Shown: positions 10,871 to 20,500 of the stretch, one piece after another
How positions within the stretch are numbered: the stretch's first letter is position 1
Layout: every line of letters begins with the position of its first letter
Assembly: GCF_947507565.1 (NCBI RefSeq)
Contig: NC_089191.1
Span: 2,081,240 to 2,145,239 of the forward strand
Length of the DNA stretch: 64,000 nt
Origin: Oscarella lobularis
Taxonomy: Eukaryota > Porifera > Homoscleromorpha > Homosclerophorida > Oscarellidae
Direction of reading: 5' to 3'
The notes under the pieces: generated by a model
What the model saw: the letters and a program-made list of their open reading frames with translations, nothing else
Told to the model about the DNA's origin: nothing
Databases searched by the model: none
Position numbers and translations under genes: made by a program

Positions 10871-12171
10871 GTAGTCGGCGTGGAGATGAAGAGCCGGCCG
10901 ACGCCGCCACTCCCCGTGTTGTACTCGCTTAGTAGCGTAGTAGAGCGGGACGAATAAGCCGATGACGCAGCCCCTACAGGGATTAGAACCGCGCGAGCGG
11001 CGACCTGTAATCGCTGCGCCTTCGTTGTCCCGGGGAGCGACGTTGCGACGACGTGTTGCTCCCACTTCACGATTGACCGGCTGTACTGCACTCAGATCGA
11101 CGACGAGGTTACGCAAAGAATTGTGTGCGACGTGCGCGCCTATATGTGCGAGAGAGGCGAGGAGGAACGAGCGCTCATTGGTTGAAGCTAATTTGCGGTA
11201 AGACTCGTGACCATATATGGTCAAAATTGGAGCTCACTTAAAAAGTTTCGATTAACCGCGTGACGCGCCACCTGCTCGCTTTTTTGTGGTTTGACCTGAC
11301 GTCACGCTGACGGGGTGTGTAACAGAGTGACGTAACGTCTCGTTTGTTTGGGTTCACTTGACGTCACGCGCGATCGAAAGCAAGATGGCGGAAAAGCGAT
11401 CGATCGCGAAAGGAGCCCCCGCACAGGTATGCACGCGAATCTACGTCTTTCTTTACTCTAACCCTTGTCGAAGTAAAAGGAAAGATGAGGAGTTTGTGAA
11501 AGAAGCGAATCGGGCGGACGAAAGGCGATTTTCGCAAAATTTCAGTACTTGGCTGCCGATTATATTGTCTGCGTGAGTATCAGACTCCGTCGCACAGCAA
11601 AAGAGCTCCATGTATTACGTGTTTCCGTTCTAAAGAAGATCGAGATCGTGGAAAGCTGAATTATATCCGGGTCATGTAGACATATCGTCATCGCGAGTCA
11701 TGGAAAAGTAAACCTTTTGACTGAGTTTTTTCTTCAGAGACGTTTCGGTCATGATAGAATGCTGTTGAAACTACTTTGTCTAGGCTCTGGTGGCGTTTGC
11801 GAAAAGTGAGGCTCCCCAAGAGGAACACGATCAGTTTTTCTCCTGCGAAACGTAAGCTAAAGCTCGCAGACGCGAGTTTATTTTTCTATTTGTTGGTACG
11901 ATAAAGGCCTAGACGGTGCAGTCGAAGCGTCTCAGTGGATTCAGATGGCCCAAGAGTCGAACTTATCCGTTCCGCTATCGGAGCTTGTCTGTCCTCAGTC
12001 GTAAGCCTTGTCCTCATTTCCGTTTCTCTTAGAGAAGCTAAGAGTTAGGTCTTTTTACGGCCTAAAGTATGGAAGCGGTCGATGTTCACATCGAGCAAAA
12101 ATCTCGTGGTTCTAGTGACTCTGAACCCTGGAAAGGGGCCTCACATGTTTTCTCAGGTTGTGTTCTTTTAA
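10871..12171. repeat. 1.3 kb dispersed duplication, copy 2
   Basis: This is the partner of 737-2030 in the same orientation, a few per cent diverged with small indels. In this copy the frame starting at the AAGATGGCGG context (ATG at about 11385) is open for about 63 codons. From about 11770 it carries the diverged 500 bp repeat. It is inserted against, or fused to, the membrane-protein exon ending at 10870. Confidence 0.7.
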
Positions 12172-12735
12172 GGGCGGGTTGGGGTTTAGGAGTGAGGGCT
12201 GAAGCGTCACATGTGCATGTAGCAGTGAGCGTAGCGGGGACGACACGCATTTGTTGTGTAGAGATGGAATATCGTACGTTTTGCATATTCTTGGCGACTG
12301 CGTGCTATAGTGACTAACGCATGTAGTGTGCACGGGTTCGCGTTCCTGCGTTCTGCGTTCAGTGTAGGGCGGCTGTCAGTAGGTAGGCCTAAGGGCGGTT
12401 AAAATAGGTTGTGGCTCTTAATTCGTGCTTAGCTGAATGCTGCCCCGCGGTTGGACGAATGAATATCTGAGATAATGTACGTTTGAATAGACGCCTATTT
12501 TAATAAGGTCAGGGAATTGCAAGACAATCCAGAGTATGGGCATATATTGTATTATTAGTTATTGGATTCAGGGATTTAGAGGTAGTCTACTGTTGCACGC
12601 AATCGTTGAATCACACGACTTCACGTGATCGAAATTTGTCCTTTGAGTCGTTGTGTTGACTTGTTTACTCGGTGTGAGACGGGATGAACCAAAACTGCTC
12701 TAGTATCTCAGCAATCATCGTGGTTATCTGTCGGA

Positions 12736-13100
12736 GTGACGCAGTTTCTGTTGTGTAGTAGGATTTTCCAACAGTGTTTCTTCTGGTCTTTTGGAACAAG
12801 GAGTCAGAGATGCCGTTTGCTGAGAGGGGCGTCCGATGCTGTTTTCATTGGCACCATAATTCATTTCTCTCTCATAGTGGTGTTTACTTTGCTCTTGCCC
12901 CGTGTGAAACGCTGGAGACGCTTCTACTGGATAATCACTGTTTTCCTCTTTCTTGTTCGGCTACCAATATCATTTTTATTTGGAAAACATGGAACACTAC
13001 CACCTCACCCGTGATGGCAATCTTTGCATTGATCCTAGGATTAGCATCCAGCGTAGGTCAGCTTGTCGACGGATGTGTGAATTACATGAAGGACAAATAG
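12736..13100 (+). CDS. Possible membrane-protein exon(s), frame disturbed
   Basis: After a TTTTCCAACAG acceptor-like site there is an open, strongly hydrophobic stretch with segments around TIIHFSLIVVFTLLL and FYWIITVFLFLVRLPISF. The frame ends near 13014, while an overlapping frame continues (MAIFALILGLASSVGQL) and stops at 13100. A short intron or a frameshift between the two could unite them. This may be the 3' part of the membrane protein begun at 10519. The region 12172-12735 shows nothing I can assign. Confidence 0.35.
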
Positions 13101-13374
13101 GATTACTAAAGTGTCCTATTGTTGAGATTGTTTTTAGGACTACTGCATTTGATTAGTCAATCCTTGTATCCTGTCTCCTAAATATTTATTTATGTTGCAA
13201 TAGAGAAGACGCAAGTGCATGTTTGGCTTATTAATTAATTTGTAGAGCCATTTCGGAGTAACACTTGTTAGAAACTCAACACTTTCAATTAATTAATATA
13301 CAGTAAGTCAACATTGACGATGACAACTGACAGATTAGCATAACACCCATAGTATATTGAACGTCTCTATGACA

Positions 13375-13900
13375 ACAACGAGAACACGGGCTGGGGCCCC
13401 ATTTGGGGGTTCAAATCACTTTTTGCTCGCAGCGAGCGTTGTGAACATCACGGCCACGCATAATTCCACGCATATGAAGACTAACCTTTTAGCTTATCTT
13501 TATACGACGCAGTAAACAATTCGGCTTGCGACGCACGAGTGGCCGGCTTCGAAATAGTGAAGGATAAATTCGTCTTTAAGGCGAAGGAGAACAACTGAGA
13601 TGCGTCGAATACACTGAGACCTTTAGGGTACCGTCAAACTTTACGTTACGCTTCGCAATGCGAGCGCTAGCGGGATTCTTTAGGGAGCCTCACCTTTTCG
13701 TCACAGCGCCAGCGCTTAGAGATACAGCTTTGGAAAGCCTACGCGCAAGGCCGCAAAGCGCGTGTTGGGAAATATTCAGTCAAAAAGCTTTGTTTCTTCG
13801 ACCATTACCCGGATAACGACACAAAGTACATTGTATGTCCACGTGGAGCGTGTGTTCGCTATACTTTTGCCCGTGCACAAAATTTTGCTGATGTAGCTTG
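13375..13900 (-). repeat. 500 bp dispersed repeat, reverse-orientation copy
   Basis: The copy starts with the GAACGTCTCTATGACAACA end and the GGGGCCCCATTTGGGGG block, passes through the GCCTCACCTTTTCG block, and ends beyond CCATTACCCGGATAACG. It matches the copies at 30.1 and 40.8 kb. Confidence 0.65.
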
Positions 13901-13969
13901 ACTGCTTATTTTGTGTTTCTCTTCTTATGTGGTGTGTTGCGTATTTTTTTCTTATCTATGTATTAATGT

Positions 13970-14275
13970 TTATTGGCATATTGGTCCGGTGGATCCGGGA
14001 GAAACGATCTCTCTTCTTGCTGCATTTCGACGTCGGCGAAAATACGTCTGACCGGACGTAAAATTTCTGTAACCAAACACAGCGTTTTCCTCTTTGTCCA
14101 CCAAATAGTAGCCCCTGGGAAGGCTCAGAAAATAGTGATCAAGTGCATCTCGCCCCCGGATGTTAACGATTTGGTTCTTTTCATCTTCATCGTCTTCTAT
14201 AATGGCAAAACTTTTCTCGTCCCACGCGCAGATCATTGCCAAGATCCAGGCCAACAGTAAGATTTCGAATATCAT
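13970..14275 (-). CDS. Small secreted or single-pass membrane protein, unknown
   Basis: From the ATG at 14275 there are 101 codons. A hydrophobic N-terminus (MIFEILLLAWILAMICA) works as a signal peptide or anchor. It is followed by an acidic patch (IIEDDEDEKN) and a basic C-terminal segment (YFRRRRNAARRE). The frame is open for 19 more codons upstream, but the hydrophobic start favours the internal ATG. No family is recognised. It may be one exon of a longer gene. The flanking region 14276-14730 holds nothing else clear. Confidence 0.4.
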   Translation of the reverse strand: MIFEILLLAWILAMICAWDEKSFAIIEDDEDEKNQIVNIRGRDALDHYFLSLPRGYYLVDKEENAVFGYRNFTSGQTYFRRRRNAARREIVSPGSTGPICQ

Positions 14276-14730
14276 GAAGTTCTTCCTTGGGTGATCAGAA
14301 AAAAAACTTGCCACGAGAAGAAAGCACTCCACAATCTGAACTACGACACCTACGCACCAAGCGTTTATCTAAAAAGCCTCTTCAATCTACTGTTTTGATC
14401 ATAGTGCTCCTCACCTTAGGTAGAATCGAGAAAGAGGGATAGATCGAGGGCTGGATACGGATACTGAATCGCGTTATATCGCGAGATGGAATCGAGTTAA
14501 TATTTATGATTTAACGTCATCCAAAGCGTGCGCTACGTGTATCGACGTGTCGTTGCCATGCATCAGGGCCATGCATCGTCCGACGCATCACATGTACCGA
14601 TTCCGAATCCTAATCTTGCCGCAAAAGTAGCAGCTGAGAAGTCGATTTCTTTTCTATCGCCGCGTTCGGCCCTTCTTCCGTGTGTCACGTGAAGGGTCAG
14701 GTCACCTGACTATGTCATTTATTGCTTAGT

Positions 14731-15112
14731 GGAAAGGCCCGGACACTACGGGAAGTTACTCCTCAACTAAAATGGCGTCTCGAGAACTCGTGAGAGAGGT
14801 TGTGATCGGAAAAGGCTTCGTAGCAGCAAGTCCAATAGATCGAGGGGTCATTTTCGTGGAAGAAAAGCCTTTCGCGTTCGCCGTGCGCGATGGAATTGTC
14901 GAGAAAGTGTGCCACGAATGCTTAGTCAGGTAAAATGCAGCGAAGAGACGTTCGCCTCGTTTCCTTATTTGTTTTAGGATCGCAAAAATTGTATTGCTGC
15001 TCGAGTTGGGAATTTGCGCGGAAACAGTGCCAGGTGACCGCGCTCTTCTTCACTCCCCGCCCCCATAGTAGCCAGATAAAAGTACAGTCGCTTTGTCTTA
15101 TGTCAGTATAGT
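14731..15112 (+). pseudogene. Duplicated promoter, exon 1 and decayed exon 2 of the SMYD gene
   Basis: It aligns with 34086-34480. The flank (CCGGACACTACGGGAAGTTA), start codon (14772) and first exon are conserved apart from a 9 bp in-frame deletion and substitutions, ending at the same GTAAAATGCAG donor. The MYND exon has lost the bases coding part of the second zinc cluster, and the acceptor phase is altered. Nothing of exons 3-13 follows. This is a truncated duplicate, likely non-functional, although its promoter could still fire. Confidence 0.8.
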
Positions 15113-15116
15113 TACC

Positions 15117-15700
15117 TGTCTGTAAAAGAGAGCGTTCTCTCGACTCACCGCAACTTTTGCTTACTTTTCCAGAAATAGCCTGGCGTTGGTTTCTTCTTTA
15201 AACATCCTAATAGCGTTATGTTTTGAGGACGGCCTTCTCCAAATATCGGTTTTATCGTGCTTCATTGAGAAGCTATTCGCTGGAGGAACCTCTGGTTGAA
15301 GTCCTCTCTGTCTTCTCATTTCAGATTTCCGGCACGAAGCCTTTTGGCTAGGAGTACTACCAAAAAGGCTTCATCATAAACAGAATTCCAGGGCGGGCTA
15401 GCGCACCTGCAATCACAACCAGAGGAAGCTTGAGTAAGGTTTCCAATATTGGTTACAAATAAACAGATTTCATTTCAGGGCTGGCTAGCGCACCTGCAAT
15501 CGTTTCCAGAAGATCCTTGCGTGAGGTCGCCAGTATTGGTTTAATTAACAGAAGGGACCCACATGCAATCTCTTCCAGGAAGACAACCGGTTCTCGTAAT
15601 AATATTTCTGCAAAAGAGAGTCAGATCGCTCTGACTTAGACGCGCCCCTATTGTACTTAAACGGGTCTCGTCGGTCACTTATCTCAGTTTCTTCGGCGAA
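15117..15700. repeat. Duplicated upstream region of the EGF/GCC2 gene (copy 2)
   Basis: It corresponds to 5928-6586, with the same TGTAAAAGAGAGCG start and the same recurring AGGGCGGGCTAGCGCACC motif, and leads without a break into the homologous coding copy at 15701. Confidence 0.6.
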
Positions 15701-17019
15701 ATGAGGGTCTCCATCGTTGTTTCCATATTGTTCGTGACCGCCCTGTGCTCGGTCGAAGAAAATCTCTACGGCGACGCGCCGATCGGCAATTTGACTCAAG
15801 CCCTTCAGAGAGAGAAACGCTTCTTTGGACTTTTCGGAATCGGTGCCGCCCTGATAGGAGCCAAGATTGTCGCCTGCCGTAAGAACGATCACTTTTGTAG
15901 TAATAACTTAGTCTGGGGGCCAAACCTCTTCGCTTGCGAAGGAAGAGGGTCTGGTCACCTGCGCACACTCAGTCTGTACCGCCGCACTGTACAGTGCGGC
16001 CCAATCAGCGCGCTTGAATTCATTGAATCGGGACGTCTTTGTTTGTCTTTGGTCTGGCCTCAGACTAATTTAATATAGAATAACTCAATGAATTCAAGCG
16101 CGCTGATTGGGCCGCACTGTACAGTGCGGCGGTACAGACTGAGTGTGCGCAGGTGACCAGACCCTCTTCCTGCCCGAGCGAAGAGGTCTGGCCCCGAGAC
16201 TAGTAATAACTTAATGAAGCGCTTTGTCCAGTGTTCCTGTGCAATAAGGGTGAAAAGGGCGGCGGCGGCGAAGGCGGCGGGCCGATGTGCTATCGCGGAT
16301 GCAGCCACGGAGGATCCTGCATCGGGCCTAACCAGTGCCGATGCGTTAGCAGATGGTCGGGCCTAGCGTGCGCAACGTCTGCTACACCGACGCGCGCTAA
16401 TCCGTGCGTAAACGGCCGCTGCGTCAAACCGAATACGTGCCTCTGCGACGTTGGATACAAGGGCGATACGTGCGCGGATCCCGTCTGCGTGCCCAATTGC
16501 GACCGCGGTAGGTGCTCTTCTCCCGGTGTGTGCGAGTGTGAGGAGAACTTCAGCGGGCGTCGGTGCCAAACGTCGACCTGTAATAGCGACGTTCCTGCGC
16601 CAGATCATGGCACGACGGTCTGTGCGCGTTTTACTACGATCGCCTTTTGTCAATGCCCTCTCGCTTGCCAAAGCGGTTTCGGAGTAGCTGCAGAAGTGCA
16701 AATAACCCGGTAAGAGTGTACAGTCAACGGTACCTGGGACCCCCCACCGAATGTGTACAGATGCGAGAAAGACGAACCAATTGTGCTGGGTTTGTCTGAC
16801 CTCAGAACAACCGATCCTGAAATTGACGTTCCATGCAGCGAGCTCACCGACGAGCAAAAGACCGAGCTTGCAAGCATAATTCGCGATCGAGTGTTCAATG
16901 ATGCAAAAGGAGACGGTTTTGACGTCCAACTTGAAGACTTTGAAGTCACTATTAATTGGCCAGCTCCATGCAAGCGACGTTTCGCACAGGCTACCGAGGT
17001 ACTGGTAAAAGTCAACTGA
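15701..17019 (+). pseudogene. Broken third copy of the EGF/GCC2 secreted protein
   Basis: Exon 1 (15701-15878) keeps the signal peptide, the REKR site and the GTAAGA donor. Exon 2 begins at 16232 and keeps the Gly-rich linker and EGF modules. An in-frame TAA at 16711-16713 interrupts the sushi-like module. The frame then remains open and homologous until a second nonsense codon (TGC to TGA, 17017-17019) in the spacer. Beyond about 17060 homology fades and all GCC2_GCC3 repeats are missing. The intron carries a 290 bp palindromic insert. The whole block, including upstream DNA, was duplicated from the 5.9-7.6 kb locus and then decayed. Confidence 0.85.
15911..16200. mobile_element. Palindromic MITE-like element with 13 bp target duplication
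   Basis: Two arms of ~115 bp are inverted copies (GTCTGGGGGCCAAACCTC... against its complement at the right end) around a loop of about 55 bp. It is flanked by TAGTAATAACTTA at 15898-15910 and 16201-16213. It lies within the intron of the broken EGF/GCC2 copy and does not occur in the intact paralogue's intron, which confirms insertion. There is no transposase, so it is non-autonomous. Confidence 0.85.
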
Positions 17020-17572
17020 AACGCTCTAAATTGCAGAAATATTACTATAAATTGCACATTTCGGCACTATATCATGTCTAGAAAGCTACTGCAGGCGCCT
17101 CCGCGACTGTTGACGTATGTGACACTAAATTCCTTTCAAGCACTGCCTTACAAGGTGAAAGTGTCGCGAAAAATCAAGTCGAACTGGATATACTGTACTT
17201 TTTAGGAAACCAAGCAACTGTGTGTGTTATGGCTATTCTCAAGCGTGCAGCGATCAATCGAGTGCAGAGACTTTTACCTCACAGATTGGTACAACAGTGT
17301 AACGATTTCTGTTTTTTAAAGCGTCTTCTTTTAGGATAGTGACGTCATCGGAACTGGTGCTCCTCGGAAGATTTACATGTTCACTACTTCAGCGCTAAGT
17401 GATTTTTTCAAAAACGATTTTTAAATTAATTTTCCATTTTAATGACTTCTCTCACCAGTTACGGCTAGACCACCAACTTTGACTCCTGGGATCTGCGTCT
17501 TTTTTGTCTTTCTTGTCTTTCTTCTTATTCTTGTCGCTGCGTATGTTCGTCGCATAAGGCATTGCTTTTCAG

Positions 17573-20500
17573 AGAGAGAAATCGCCTGTTCTTCTTCAAC
17601 AATAAACAAAATTCGCCGGTTCGTCGTACCTACTAAATATCACCACTATCTTGCCGTCGTCGCTTTTGTACTTGCCAACATCACACCGAAACTCGTTTCG
17701 GCTCAGGATACATGTTATGAAGGTACGGTACGCGATCAACTGGCGATTTTTTACTCTTTCATCAGACGGCATGTCTATTTCCCCTATTACTTTTGAACTC
17801 CAAAAAATGTACTTTGCAATGTTTTTTTTTTCTTCAGATTGCGGCGGATTCCCTTGGCAATGTACTTCGTCATACTGTCATGCTTTTTCTTTTCATCTGC
17901 CTAGAAATTTTTTTCCTTCCAATTGGTCTAAAGCTGTGGAAAATTGCTCTCACGTAGGGGGAGCACTTGCCTCTTTCCATGATAAAGAAGAAGAAAGTGC
18001 TTTCCCTTTCTCAGGGGGAGAATATTTTTTCGGTCTGGAACGAAGACCTACTGCGGCAACAGGTGTTTACAGCTATCGATGGTCAGACGGTTCGTTCTTA
18101 ACGTATGCTCAATGGAATCAGTTAAGCAGTTTCAACGAAGAAAAGTCATGTGGGAAGCTCGTGTATAATACTGATTTAACAATTCATTGGCGCCCTGAAT
18201 CCTGTTCGTCTCAACACGCTTTTATTTGCAAGAAGCCCAAAAGTGATACGCGCTCTTTCTCGCTTTGCTTATAACTGCTCATTTTTTTCTTAATAGATAC
18301 TCGTCTAATTGACGGTGACGTTCGACTTGTCGGCAGTGTTTTACCCTCACGTGGACATCTCGAATTATTTCAGGATGGGTTTTGGAGACGCGTCTGCGTA
18401 AGTGAAGTCATTAACAGTGCCATTCAAATGGCAACTGCTGCGTGTCATCAATTGGGTTACAGTGGTCTGTTGGAAGCTAGTTCCCGGGTTGAAAAAAGCG
18501 ACTATGCTTCTCTTGACATTAAATGTACGTCAAACGACGAGTTTGTTCGCAGTTGTGATCGACGCAATGCGACATGCAATGAGCACGTATTTGTTTCTTG
18601 TCGGACAACTAGCGTCTACCCTTTTGACTTTCGTCTTGTGAACAGTTCAGTTTCCACCCGAGGTTTACTTGAAATTCTTCTAGGAGAAGAGTGGAAAGCG
18701 GCTTGCTTCATTTATTTTGATGAACGAACCCCTAATCTTGTATCTAACGCCTATTGTAGGCATTTGGGATTTAGCGAAGGGACAGGTGCTAATCAATCCT
18801 TGGCTGGGCGTTCGAGCTGTTTGCAAGTTCATTGTTTTGCTCCATGCAGATCATTTCAGGACATCAGATCTCTCTCTTTGGAAACGGACATGAAATTGTA
18901 TTTTGGCATTGAGGTGACGTGCCGAAACTCAGACTGGAACACACGATTATTCAATGGTTTCGGTGAAGCAAAGCAGAGCGAGGGAAGAGTCGAAGTTCAT
19001 ATCAACGAAACGTGGCGCGTCATATGCGACAGCAAGTGGAACTTGAATGATTCCGTTATTGTCTGCCGCCAGTTAGGCTACGGACAACCTATCTCATCAA
19101 AGCGAACATTTCCAGCAACTAGAAACGACGTACTGATATACACGAATGGTAGACGTTGCAAGGGAAACGAAGCAGCGTTGTACGATTGCGATCTACAAAT
19201 AGAACAGCCCTATGAATCCTGCCAGGAAGCCGTCGTTCTCTGTGAAGAGAGAAAATGTAGAGCAAGTGCAAATCTATGCACCGTTTCTAATTTAAACGAC
19301 TTTTTAGATTGTCCTCGTGGCTGGTTTCTCTACGCTGGCTATTGCTATACTCTTTCATACCAACCTTTTGCGTTTGACGACCATTATTGGGATTATTATG
19401 AAGAATTATGCTTTCTTAACCGAGTCAGCATTAGCAGTTCTCACGAACATGCTTTTGTTCTGACTCTCCTTGCCGACTTTGAGTCAGAAGGCAGACGCGT
19501 TGATAATGACGTGTGGCTTGGTTTACAGCGAAAAGGAGAGAATCAGTTCAAGTGGGTCAATCAAGACTCCTTAAGGTGCAGCGCGATGAAACAGCTTTCA
19601 CGAAAGAAAAATAATTGAATACGCTGTTGCGTGCAGCTACGTCATGTGGGCAAGAGGAGAACCAAGCGCTGATCCTTCTCGTACGTGCGTTGCTATGAAC
19701 TCTCGCACTGGCTCTTGGTTGACGGCTGATTGCCTAAGCCAAAAACAAATGTTATGCAAAGTAGCTCTTGGTATGAGACATTCTCAGCACTAGTTTCCTC
19801 TTGACAGATTTGTTTTCTAGTCGATTTTGACAATGATTTGCGTGAAACAGACGAACCTGATTCTAATAATCGTTGCTTAAAAGACGAAATCTACTTCAAG
19901 GAAGCCTGCTATTATTTGTCTAAAGAAGAAGATGAGGCCGTTTCGCATGATTTCGCACATTACAATAAATGTCAAGAGCGCGATTCTCATTTAGCCTCAT
20001 TTAGCAGCATAAGTGAACATTTCCTTGTTGCAAGAGAATCTTCTCCCTTTAGTGGATCAGCGTATTGGATTGGCTTGATTTACAATGATACTTCAAGAGC
20101 CTTTACGTGGCTTCATGGCTTACCAGCCACTTTCACAATGTGGGCGAAATATGAGCCGGCGCATGAGAATGGCATGTGCGTTACGTTCGGATTTGACGGA
20201 GTTAACTTTGGTTGGGCTACTGCAAAATGTTCGACCAAGGCTGGATATGTCTGTAAAAGTAAGCCGAATACAGCGAGACGCCCAGTATCTAACATAGAAT
20301 TATTAGGAAGTTTAGAAGCTAAATGTGTACCTGTAACGGTGCCTTCTCAGATTTCTGTGGGCAGTTAGTGTTTCAAAAGCTCTTGTTTTCCCAACTTATA
20401 TTAATTTTTAGATGTCCACATGTGTTCTAGTGGTTGGACGAAGCTTGGCATGCAGTCGTGCACTAAACGACTTGACACTTTGATGACGTGGCACGAGTCG

